Positions 8,665 through 15,892 of a stretch of DNA of 61,445 bases are shown here, piece by piece; position 1 is the stretch's first letter; every line of letters starts with the position of its first letter. Under the pieces are notes generated by a model that saw nothing but the letters and a program-made list of their open reading frames with translations, had not been told where the DNA came from and did no database searches. The stretch covers positions 1 through 61,445 of the forward strand of contig JAHHTU010000009.1 of the NCBI GenBank assembly GCA_020024455.1. The letters are read 5' to 3'. This DNA comes from Anaerotignum sp. (GTDB taxonomy: Bacteria; Bacillota; Clostridia; Lachnospirales; Anaerotignaceae). Position numbers and translations under genes: made by a program.

Positions 8665-9999
8665 TTAAAAAGCCACTTTCAAAAACAGTGCCACACAACA
8701 TAAAATTATCGCAAACGGAACATATATATAACGTCCCACACAGTACCATATGGCTGTATTATGTGGTTTTTCACAGCCTTTATTGAGTTCATGGAACAGC
8801 TCCTCTTTTTTCATAATCCAGAACCATGAAACAGCCCCCAGTGTCGCCCCAATCGGAATAATATAAATAGATACCAAATCCATCCAAGGGCCCCATTGGA
8901 AAATTGCTTCCATATGGATACCAAATCCCAAACAAATCAAACATAAAATGACCAATACCATTTTACGGCTCAATTTTGGGAATTTATGTAACAAAGATTC
9001 GCCCACAGCTTCAAACATATTTTGCAAAGAGCTAACCCCTGCAAAAATCATCGCAAGATACAAAATGATAGAGAAAATACGACCAAATGGAATATCCTGC
9101 AAAATCGTTGGCAATGTCACAAACAACAAACCAGGGCCTGCCCCAACATCTAATTTGTAAGAAAAAGAGGCAGGAATGATAACCAATGCTGCCACAACTG
9201 CTGCAATGGTATCAAAAACTGCAGTATGGCGGGAAACAGAAATCACATCTTCTTTTTCACTCAAATAAGAACCGTATACAATCATACCGCTACCTGTAAT
9301 GGATAATGAGAAAAACGCTTGCCCCATTGCCCAAATCCAAACCATAGGGTCTTTCAACGCCTCCCAACGAGGTAGCAACATAAACAAATATCCTTCCAAA
9401 GAATTGGGCAACATCGCCACACGCACAGCCAAAATGATAAAAATAATGAAAAATACCGGCATCATAATTTTATTTGTTTTTTCAATGCTTTTTGCTCCCA
9501 AAAATAATGTCAATAATGTGCCGACAACAATAATGATATGGTATGGAATGACAGAATGTGGTGTCATGGAAAACGATTCAAACCAAGCACCTGTATCCAC
9601 TGTCATTAACGTTCCCGTCACAGACTGCACAAACGCACGCAATACATATGCCACAATGACTGCATACCCAATGGCAATGCACATAGAACCTGCCAAAGGC
9701 AACCAAGCCAAAATACTGCCGGCTTTTCCTGCTGTTCCCCCTCTGGTGCTCCATGCATTTTCATAAGAGCCTAATGTACCCGTTCTGGAACGTCGCCCGA
9801 TTGCAAACTCTGTGGGTAAGCCTACATAACTAAATATGAAAATAAATAACAAATAAATCAGTAAAAATGCTCCACCACCATTGCTCCCCAACTTGCTGGG
9901 AAAGCCCCATACATTTGCCATTCCCACAGCAGAGCCGACAGATGCCAGAATAAAGCCCCAACGACTAGCAAAACCTTTGTGCTTTTTTTGTGTTTCCAT
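8665..9999 (-). CDS. Neurotransmitter:sodium symporter family amino-acid transporter, probably for tyrosine
   Basis: A 444-residue polytopic membrane protein of the NSS (SNF) family, which imports amino acids with sodium. The first helix carries the family signature GSAVGMANVWGFPS followed by NGGGAFLLIY, residues that line the sodium and substrate sites. About eleven to twelve hydrophobic segments are visible, typical of bacterial members. The start at 9999 has AAAGGAG upstream at suitable spacing; an in-frame ATG at 10065 falls inside the leader terminator region and is rejected. The gene is preceded by a T-box leader whose specifier reads UAC, so tyrosine is the inferred substrate, as in the tyrosine-specific bacterial NSS Tyt1. 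The family assignment is firm; the substrate is inference. Confidence 0.93.
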   Translation of the reverse strand: METQKKHKGFASRWGFILASVGSAVGMANVWGFPSKLGSNGGGAFLLIYLLFIFIFSYVGLPTEFAIGRRSRTGTLGSYENAWSTRGGTAGKAGSILAWLPLAGSMCIAIGYAVIVAYVLRAFVQSVTGTLMTVDTGAWFESFSMTPHSVIPYHIIIVVGTLLTLFLGAKSIEKTNKIMMPVFFIIFIILAVRVAMLPNSLEGYLFMLLPRWEALKDPMVWIWAMGQAFFSLSITGSGMIVYGSYLSEKEDVISVSRHTAVFDTIAAVVAALVIIPASFSYKLDVGAGPGLLFVTLPTILQDIPFGRIFSIILYLAMIFAGVSSLQNMFEAVGESLLHKFPKLSRKMVLVILCLICLGFGIHMEAIFQWGPWMDLVSIYIIPIGATLGAVSWFWIMKKEELFHELNKGCEKPHNTAIWYCVGRYIYVPFAIILCCVALFLKVAF

Positions 10000-10063
10000 G
10001 ATATAATCTCCTTTCGATTTCTCGCCTTTGATATCGCATTTCATGCCTTTTGTATGGTAAAAC

Positions 10064-10100
10064 AAAAAAAGTCCTCTGTCCCAATACTAGGACAGAGGAC
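10064..10100 (-). terminator. T-box terminator hairpin upstream of the symporter
   Basis: GTCCTCTGTCC pairs with GGACAGAGGAC (10071-10100) and is followed on the minus strand by seven Ts. Its 5' arm overlaps the antiterminator sequence of the T-box leader. Confidence 0.85.
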
Positions 10101-10335
10101 GAATAGACTCGTGATACCACCTCTGATTTAGGCATACCTCACAGCATACCCCTTACAATGTACAAACATACACCTGTGCTGTATCGGGCACTCCCGTCCT
10201 GCCCTACGTCTTCTTTTCAGGCAGGCTGCTCCGGAATGTATTCAAGTTGGGGGAACCTATACCCTTTCACCAAACGGGTACTCTCTGCAAAGCCCTTTCC
10301 ACTCTACTTATTTCCTTCTCCGCATTAAAGCATAT
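10064..10335 (-). promoter_or_regulatory. T-box leader, specifier UAC (tyrosine)
   Basis: Read on the minus strand, the leader has the stem I elements AAGTAGAG and GGTGAAAGGG, the specifier loop GAATACATTCCGGAG, and the conserved T-box AGAGGTGGTATCACGAG, followed by a terminator whose 5' arm competes with it. Placing the specifier codon right after GAA gives UAC (Tyr). The same alignment applied to the leuS leader in this window gives a leucine codon, which supports the reading. Uncharged tRNA-Tyr would stabilise the antiterminator and switch on the transporter. Confidence 0.9.
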
Positions 10336-10348
10336 ATGCGATGCATTT

Positions 10349-10377
10349 ACTTTATCACAATATACTGTACAAGTCAA
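10349..10377 (-). promoter_or_regulatory. Probable promoter of the T-box/symporter transcript
   Basis: On the minus strand, TTGACT (10377-10372) and TAAAGT (10354-10349) are separated by 17 nt, just upstream of T-box stem I. Confidence 0.5.
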
Positions 10378-10564
10378 GCATACATTTGTATTTCTTGGAA
10401 AGTATTTTTTATCAAACATATTCTATGTGATTTTACCTTGCAATATACCATATATTTGCTTTGTTTTCTTCATGTTTATTTATGTTTTTGCAAAAACAGC
10501 CGATAAATATAATAAATATATCATGCCATAACATACATCATAAGCAAAAAAGGAGGAAATTTTT

Positions 10565-11014
10565 ATGCGTGTCTATGCAAACAAACTGAAACGTATGCGT
10601 GCAAAACATTATAGTAATCGTTTTGCTGTACAAAACAAAATCGGTGCATTACGCAAACAACTACAGCAAGTCAAAGGCAATCCAAAATTATCTTCCGCAG
10701 AAAGGGCAAGAAAAATAAACACACTCAAAAAACAAATTCAACACTTTGAAACCGAAGTCACCGAAATGGTAAAACAAGAAAAACAGCCCGACATTTCCCC
10801 TGTACAAACAGAAAGCATAAAAGATATAGAATCCATCAAAGCGGAACAACGAGCAAAAGACAAGGCAACCGATATACAACCACAAAAACAACTTGACTCC
10901 TTTGCACATCAACCGAAAACAGAAACAGCCGGTATCTATAAGCCATCTCATGATGAAACAGGGAACACTACCATCACATTTGATACACCGGAACAGACAA
11001 AACAACACAAATAA
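10565..11014 (+). CDS. Small coiled-coil protein, paralogue of the protein at 3451-4098
   Basis: A 149-residue, lysine/glutamine-rich soluble protein. Residues about 20-75 form a predicted coiled coil (QNKIGALRKQLQQVKG, KINTLKKQIQHFETEV). Residues about 108-140 repeat the motif of the protein at 3451-4098: LDSFAHQPKTETAGIY, then SHD-x2-G-x2-TITFD. In this copy the motif is C-terminal, while in the larger paralogue the coiled coil follows it. AGGAGG at good spacing supports the ATG at 10565. It is monocistronic, with a terminator 16 nt after the stop. The function is unknown and no catalytic motif is visible. Confidence 0.8.
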   Translation: MRVYANKLKRMRAKHYSNRFAVQNKIGALRKQLQQVKGNPKLSSAERARKINTLKKQIQHFETEVTEMVKQEKQPDISPVQTESIKDIESIKAEQRAKDKATDIQPQKQLDSFAHQPKTETAGIYKPSHDETGNTTITFDTPEQTKQHK

Positions 11015-11029
11015 CCTGAAATACCGCAT

Positions 11030-11067
11030 AAAAAAGGGTAGGAACTCAGATATTCCCACCCTTTTTT
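11030..11067. terminator. Bidirectional terminator between the coiled-coil gene and superoxide dismutase
   Basis: AAAAAAGGGTAGGAA pairs with TTCCCACCCTTTTTT. A-rich and T-rich flanks on both sides suit both convergent genes. Confidence 0.8.
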
Positions 11068-11098
11068 GTTCTCTGTTTTTTATTCCTTTTTTCTTGGA

Positions 11099-11731
11099 TT
11101 ATACAAATGTTCTGTTTTCATAATTTTTGCTCACAATGTCCCAATCAATCAAAGAAATGAATGCATCAAAATAATCAGGACGACGATTTTGATAATCTAA
11201 ATAATATGCGTGTTCCCACACATCTACTGTCATCAAAGGTGCAAATTTTGTAAAATCAGGTACATCTTGATTTGGTGTAGAGCAAATGGAAAGACTGCCT
11301 GTTTTGTCTGCAACCACATATGCCCAACCGGAACCAAAACGACCTAAGGCTGCCTGTTTTAATTGTGCAATCATTTCTTCCATGCTGCCAAAATCACGGT
11401 CAATCGCTGCTTGCAATGCCTGCGATGGTTTTGTTGCTATATTGGGGGCATTTAATGTAGAAAAATAAAGTTGATGATTATATACACCGCCGCCATTGTT
11501 TCGTACAGCAGTTTGTGCAGATTGTGGCAAAGTGTCCAATTTTGCCAATAAGCTGTTTAAGGATAAGCATTGATATTCTGTGTGAGGCTCTAATGCCTTA
11601 TTCAAATTTTCAACATATGTGTGCATATGTTTATCATGATGAAAATGTAGTGTTTCTTCTCCCAAGACAGGGGATAAAGCGTCATATGCATATGGAAGTG
11701 CTTGCAATGAAAACGGATAATGGTTACGCAT
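11099..11731 (-). CDS. Superoxide dismutase, Fe/Mn family
   Basis: It converts superoxide to hydrogen peroxide and oxygen in the cytoplasm. The 210-residue protein shows the metal ligands in the expected contexts: His31 (HFHHDKHMHTYV), His86 (YNHQLYF), Asp170 and His174 (DVWEHAYYLDY), and the GSGWAYV segment. I did not try to decide iron against manganese. I chose the ATG at 11731 because the preceding ATG (11740) directly abuts AAAGG, whereas this one is properly spaced. It is transcribed alone, convergent with the coiled-coil gene. Confidence 0.96.
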   Translation of the reverse strand: MRNHYPFSLQALPYAYDALSPVLGEETLHFHHDKHMHTYVENLNKALEPHTEYQCLSLNSLLAKLDTLPQSAQTAVRNNGGGVYNHQLYFSTLNAPNIATKPSQALQAAIDRDFGSMEEMIAQLKQAALGRFGSGWAYVVADKTGSLSICSTPNQDVPDFTKFAPLMTVDVWEHAYYLDYQNRRPDYFDAFISLIDWDIVSKNYENRTFV

Positions 11732-11940
11732 TGGAATCATCCTTTCTTTTTCACAATCATTACACTGTGTCTGATAAGTAAAATATATATGTTATTATAC
11801 TATATCAACATATGTATGACAATAACATTGATACCCATACAAAAATTGACAACATATATCTATCCTCCTCTGCAACCAATAAATTTTACGGATACGAAAC
11901 ATTTCGTAGCCAAAAATAACAAATAGATTGACAGATATTG

Positions 11941-12202
11941 ATAACGGTTACATCATTTCCAATACAATCCCATCTGTGTATCCCGAAAATAAACTGCCTT
12001 GCTTTTCTCAAAACCTGCGGCTGTAAAATCAAATGCACATACACTTTTGCAATGTTATTTGTATAAAAGCAAAATTGCAAATAAATCTACTATGTTGTTT
12101 TTTGGTATCTGGCATTAGCTCCACAGGGGCATCTCTATGTTGTTTGAAACATTCAAATACGCAACGCTGACACCTTACACCCTTTTTTTCAACCAAACCT
12201 CT
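11941..12202 (-). pseudogene. Decayed VOC/glyoxalase-family gene, paralogue of 18312-18764
   Basis: The minus strand is recognisably similar to the intact VOC gene at 18312-18764 over most of its length: the shared stretches ATCATTTCCAA, CCCGAAAATAAA, AAAACCTGCGGCTGTAAA, TGTATAAAAGCAAA and AGCTCCACAGG occur in the same order. An internal segment is deleted, several indels break the frame, and the N-terminal third is missing or unrecognisable. No translatable gene remains. It lies immediately downstream of the membrane methyltransferase gene. Confidence 0.8.
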
Positions 12203-12706
12203 TTATTTCCTATTTTTCTGCTTTTTTGGAAACCAAGGAATACAGCGATTGACTTGTTTGCAATAGTCCAGATAAGTCTGCCCATATTGTTTTGTCAACC
12301 ATTTTTCTTCGGTAAATTTCATCAACACCGTAATATCCAGCCAATACAGTAGTGGTAGAAGTAACAGCCATATATTTGCAAACAATAATGCTATGCCTGT
12401 CAATGCAATGGCAATGGCAACATAAATGGGATTGCGTACCCACAAATAAATACCGTTTGTCACCAATTGATTGTTTTGAATTTTCTGCTCAATTTTTGTG
12501 ACAATCACCGCTTGTATCCATATCCAGACAGCCAATACAAGCAACACAACACCAAAAATCAAAAATGGTACACGCAGTACTTCCATACTGCCAGATGCCA
12601 AATAACCAAAATTCCATAACCATATGCCAATCAATAACAATACTACCATAGATACCACACAGAGTGGGCCAACACCGTAAATCGGTAAATGCTCTTTTTT
12701 TGTCAT
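12203..12706 (-). CDS. Isoprenylcysteine / phospholipid methyltransferase family membrane protein
   Basis: A 167-residue integral membrane protein with four or five hydrophobic segments. The C-terminal half has the family pattern: NGIYLWVRNPIYVA, then EEKWLTKQYGQTYLDYCKQV and RCIPWF, the region that binds S-adenosylmethionine in this superfamily. Such small bacterial members methylate unknown, probably lipophilic, substrates. The start at 12706 follows AGAGGTGG. Its neighbours are two pseudogenes, so the context gives no clue to the substrate. Confidence 0.85.
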   Translation of the reverse strand: MTKKEHLPIYGVGPLCVVSMVVLLLIGIWLWNFGYLASGSMEVLRVPFLIFGVVLLVLAVWIWIQAVIVTKIEQKIQNNQLVTNGIYLWVRNPIYVAIAIALTGIALLFANIWLLLLPLLYWLDITVLMKFTEEKWLTKQYGQTYLDYCKQVNRCIPWFPKKQKNRK

Positions 12707-12724
12707 ATTCCACCTCTTACATCA

Positions 12725-12985
12725 ATGCTATTTTCCAATGCCTGTATTTTGTTTTGCGGTATTTCTTTTGTTTCTGAGTGATTTGCAGAAGAACGTTTTT
12801 GCTTTGTTTTCATTTTCCGCATTTGTATTCGGTGATGGTTGCACGCCTTCTTTTGCAATATCATCAAATTTGATTGTCAGTGTGCCATTTGCATCATGAA
12901 AAACTGTGTATATACTGCTTGTTTCCGATTTTGGTTGATGGCAGATTCATTTTTTGTTGATGTGACTCATTTCATGGATACACAT
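12725..12985 (-). pseudogene. Decayed copy of the HQPK coiled-coil gene (paralogue of 3451-4098)
   Basis: On the minus strand a start resembling the intact gene (MCIHEMSHINK against MHIHEIGYIRN) is followed almost at once by a stop. After a deletion of about 70 codons come HQPKSETSSIYTVFHDANG and LTIKFDDIAKEG, clearly the motif region of the 3451-4098 protein, then TNAENENK and a truncated end. The order and spacing match the intact paralogue, but the frame is broken and the coiled-coil C-terminus is mostly lost. Confidence 0.82.
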
Positions 12986-13088
12986 ACCTTTCTCTCTTCT
13001 TGTTACAATGGTTCTGCAAGTGGTTGATTTTTGAAAAACCGTATGCTATCATCAGTATATCATACAAATGATTCGGAGGATAGGCAGT

Positions 13089-13625
13089 ATGTTTGATTAT
13101 AACGCATTTGAACAAGATGTTATACAGCAAATGACAATCGTTTTTCAGCGTTGGACGGCAGAACATGACGACATTTACATCTTTTCATTGGATTGTACAA
13201 GACAAATGGATTCGATTGGTGTGATTGCAAACACAACACATTACTTGGAAGAGCAAACACAAGAAGATTTGGACACATATTGGTACAATAAGTATTGTGA
13301 AGAAGCATGGGAATTGTTTGATACTTTTCAGACGATTTCAGAAAATATGCAAACATACACAAATGAAAAAGAAGATATGTTTATCAATCCAAAAACGTAT
13401 ACATATACAGAAGCATTTGACGAGCATTGCGACGAAATTATCAAACGGTGTCAAAAAGCACTCATACAGTTTCGAGAAAAAATCAATCCAAAATATGCAA
13501 ACATATTGTTGACATTGCAAGTAGGAGAATATTTAGACAGTGATGAAAAAGCAGAGATATTCCAAGCAGTCAATACCGAAACAGCCAGCCAAGAATATGT
13601 GGCACATATTCCGGAGTTTGTATAA
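13089..13625 (+). CDS. DUF4303-like hypothetical protein
   Basis: A 178-residue acidic soluble protein without signal peptide. The layout resembles the DUF4303 family: an early segment IYIFSLDCTRQMDSIGVIANT, a middle segment YWYNKYCEEAWELFDTF, and a helical C-terminus with a closing D-E-AEIFQAVNT pattern. I assign it tentatively from memory of the family. Some such proteins occur beside toxins as candidate immunity proteins, but no toxin gene is next to this one. The ATG at 13089 is preceded by GGAGGA at 8 nt. It ends at a terminator shared with the convergent gene. Confidence 0.75.
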   Translation: MFDYNAFEQDVIQQMTIVFQRWTAEHDDIYIFSLDCTRQMDSIGVIANTTHYLEEQTQEDLDTYWYNKYCEEAWELFDTFQTISENMQTYTNEKEDMFINPKTYTYTEAFDEHCDEIIKRCQKALIQFREKINPKYANILLTLQVGEYLDSDEKAEIFQAVNTETASQEYVAHIPEFV

Positions 13626-13650
13626 TACCAACTGCAAAAATAATACATAA

Positions 13651-13690
13651 AAAAGCCCCGCCTTTTGTATCAAGCAGGGGCTTTTGTTAT
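13651..13690. terminator. Bidirectional terminator
   Basis: AAAAGCCCC (13651-13659) pairs with GGGGCTTTT (13677-13685) between two convergent genes. Confidence 0.8.
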
Positions 13691-13694
13691 TTTG

Positions 13695-14390
13695 TTATCC
13701 CACACATTTTTTGCAAGGTGTCAAACCTCTTGCCAATGCATTTTCCAATGTGCTTGGACTATACGAACCACCATTACAAGAGCCACTGTAATGATAGCGT
13801 TTTCCTGTTGGTGTGACATATACAGTGCGACTATTGGATTTTTGTTTTGCAGCAGCTTGTTGTTTTGCAATTTGTTCTTGCTCTGCCTTTTCTGCAGCGA
13901 TACGCTCTTGTTCCGCTTTTTCTGCAGCGATACGCTCTTGTTCCGCTTTTTCAGCGGCAATGCGTTCTTCTTCTGCTTTTTTAGCAGCAATGCGTTCTGC
14001 CTCTTTTTGTTTGTCAACAATCGTGTATGTGACAGTATTGCTTGTGATATCATCAGATTGTAGCGAGATGTGAAAACTACCTTCATTCGATAATGTCTTT
14101 AAGCGTAACACGCCCTCATCAGAAATGTTGATTTCTGCCAGTGTTTCATCAGAAACCGTTGCGGAAAGTTTGGATAAGTCCGCATCTTCGGGTGCGTATG
14201 TCCAAGACAATGTTTTTTCTTGGTTGATATCAAATGTCTGTGCATCTTCTGTAATGGTGAGTGTTTCTATCGCCGGTGTTTGCAGATTGCTGTACACCAC
14301 CAAACCAATCAGAATCAGTATCGGAATAAAAACATACAACCATATCTTTTTTTTCTGATTTTGATTCTTGTTAAAATTTACATCTTCCAT
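13695..14390 (-). CDS. Membrane-anchored protein with AEKAEQERIA repeats and Cys-rich C-terminal module
   Basis: A 231-residue protein. An N-terminal charged stretch is followed by one membrane helix (about 17-37), so the rest is probably outside the cell. Residues about 45-135 look like a bacterial Ig-like (BIG2-type) fold (QEKTLSWTYAPEDADLS and VLRLKTLSNEGSFHI). Then comes a charged helical repeat region of ten-residue units (AEKAEQERIA), and finally a module with TPTGKRYHYSGSCNG, ALARGLTPCKKCVG. That end resembles the Ada-like metal-binding tail of the MBL protein at 49464-50900. The ATG at 14390 follows AGGAGGGG. Function unknown. Confidence 0.85.
   Translation of the reverse strand: MEDVNFNKNQNQKKKIWLYVFIPILILIGLVVYSNLQTPAIETLTITEDAQTFDINQEKTLSWTYAPEDADLSKLSATVSDETLAEINISDEGVLRLKTLSNEGSFHISLQSDDITSNTVTYTIVDKQKEAERIAAKKAEEERIAAEKAEQERIAAEKAEQERIAAEKAEQEQIAKQQAAAKQKSNSRTVYVTPTGKRYHYSGSCNGGSYSPSTLENALARGLTPCKKCVG
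13861..13980 (-). repeat. 30-nt tandem repeats inside a coding region
   Basis: The unit TCTGCAGCGATACGCTCTTG plus TTCCGCTTTT is identical at 13891-13920 and 13921-13950, with diverged copies on either side. It encodes the ten-residue AEKAEQERIA helix repeat and could vary in copy number by slippage. Confidence 0.85.
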
Positions 14391-15098
14391 ATAACCCCTC
14401 CTAAAAACATACATAAAAACCTATTCGATACAATTATATCACAAAAAGTGTTTAAATTTTATATAAATTTCATTGTTTGTGATATAAATTGTAACATAAC
14501 AACGATATGTTGCAGTGTGCGTATTCGGAAGGTATGGAGTGTATTGGATATTCCAATCAGTGTTCAGAGAAACCGTTTTATGTTGTCTTAATTTTTTATA
14601 CTGTATACCATTACAATTCTGTCGATTTTTCCAATTTTTTTCTCTCTTGCATTTTGTTCTGTGTTGTCCGTTTCATCAGAGGCATTGTAGGGAGCATTTG
14701 TGGCATGGGGTTTTTGCTTGCCCCATACATGACAACTTCTGTTGATATGTGCAAATACAACGTTATTCGTCCAATCTGTGTGTCCAATAATGACCAGACA
14801 AAGCAATGCCAGTGATTTTCCGGCAAGTTGATTATCTTCTACAAAACTTTGTCCACCATATGGCACAAGTCAAAGTGTATGCCCCATAAAAAGATAGCTG
14901 TCATCTATGAAATAAATTTACCACCCAGTCGTTTTTGGGAAGAATATGCTGATATTTTGCATGAATATTTTTCTGCATGGGCGTGTCAACTCTTTCTTGC
15001 CATACTCTGAAAAAGGAAATGCTCCATAAGTTGTATCGTAAGATATTTGAACATTGTTTTTTGCTTTCTATCATACATTTTGATGGTTCTGTTTTTTT

Positions 15099-15114
15099 GT
15101 TAGTTTAAACTAAC
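15099..15114. promoter_or_regulatory. Perfect 16-nt palindrome, possible operator
   Basis: GTTAGTTTAAACTAAC is its own reverse complement and lies in an AT-rich, promoter-like part of the intergenic region. It could be a repressor operator of MarR/TetR type. No regulator gene is adjacent, so the role is a guess. Confidence 0.35.
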
Positions 15115-15155
15115 TATATCATAACACAAAAAATCAAATTTTCAATGAACGTATC

Positions 15156-15190
15156 AAAAAACAGCCTGCAATATATGCAGACTGTTTTTC
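15156..15190. terminator. Terminator-like hairpin downstream of the small membrane protein gene
   Basis: AAAAACAG..CTGCA pairs with TGCAG..CTGTTTTT around an ATATA loop. On the minus strand it lies 36 nt after the stop of the gene at 15226-15678. Confidence 0.65.
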
Positions 15191-15225
15191 AGTCAGTATC
15201 AAACGATTTTCTCATACTATATGTT

Positions 15226-15678
15226 TTAGTGATTGCATACGACTTCTCGTTTTGGTTTCTGCAACAAAAATACAACGCTAAAACAACATAAACAACTGTA
15301 AAAATCCCACAAAGTAAATACCCGCTCTATATGAAATGTATTGTAAAAAAACATGATGAGAGCAGTATATGGCATGGTAATCAAATCCGTCATCACAAAA
15401 CATACCAATCCAAACAAGTCTAACAAAAGTACAATTATGATACACAGTTTTCTGCTTTGTTTGTTTTGGAATACCGATTTATTCCGACTACGCATATAAA
15501 AGCCTAAGACAATGCCCGTAAAAACTTGTACCAGCCCTAATGTAAAATCAAACAGAAACGGGTCAGCTGTTTGGATACTATGGTATACAAAATAAAACAA
15601 TAGATTGCACAATATACTTACAAACAAACATTTGATAAATAGGCTTTGATAATTTTTTGCTGTAAAAAGTACTTTCAT
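15226..15678 (-). CDS. Small multipass membrane protein, unknown
   Basis: A 150-residue protein with about four hydrophobic helices (near residues 12-35, 42-60, 80-105 and 120-140) and short charged loops such as YMRSRNKSVFQNKQSRK. I do not recognise the family. The ATG at 15678 is chosen because AGGAGTGAT precedes it; an upstream in-frame ATG at 15714 has no such site. It is flanked by terminator hairpins on both sides and therefore probably monocistronic. Confidence 0.72.
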   Translation of the reverse strand: MKVLFTAKNYQSLFIKCLFVSILCNLLFYFVYHSIQTADPFLFDFTLGLVQVFTGIVLGFYMRSRNKSVFQNKQSRKLCIIIVLLLDLFGLVCFVMTDLITMPYTALIMFFYNTFHIERVFTLWDFYSCLCCFSVVFLLQKPKREVVCNH

Positions 15679-15810
15679 ATCATCACTCCTGTTGGTATGG
15701 ATAAAATAGAACAATAATCGCTTGATACCGAATATTGTTATGTTGCAAATGAGAGAGATTCTTTTATTATCATATTACAAACTATCAGAATAGTCAAATT
15801 GAAATGCCAA

Positions 15811-15860
15811 AAAAAGACATCTCTGCAAAGGCAATATGCCGTTTTTTGAGATGTCTTTTA
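15811..15860 (-). terminator. Terminator of the chemoreceptor gene
   Basis: AAAAAGACATCTC (15811-15823) pairs with GAGATGTCTTTT (15848-15859), and T-rich sequence follows on the minus strand. Confidence 0.75.
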
Positions 15861-15892
15861 CATATTATTTTTTGACAACTATTTCAATTATA

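Larger units (their letters stand above)
14391..15225. other. Long intergenic stretch without a supportable gene
   Basis: More than 800 nt lie between two minus-strand genes. Short frames exist on both strands (for example 14588-14866 minus and 14882-15010 plus) but none has a convincing ribosome binding site or a sequence I recognise. The stretch may contain decayed genes. It also holds a perfect 16-nt palindrome at 15099-15114 and a terminator at 15156-15190. Confidence 0.5.

Noticed and set aside
9998..10065. A longer start for the symporter at 10065
   Set aside because: It would begin inside the T-run of the T-box terminator; the ATG at 9999 has the good ribosome binding site.
13861..13980. 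Direct 30-nt repeats as a possible second CRISPR
   Set aside because: There are no spacers; the repeats are contiguous and in frame, encoding AEKAEQERIA units.
14588..14866. A 92-codon minus-strand frame in the long intergenic region
   Set aside because: No ribosome binding site, no recognisable fold, and low-complexity-like composition at the end.
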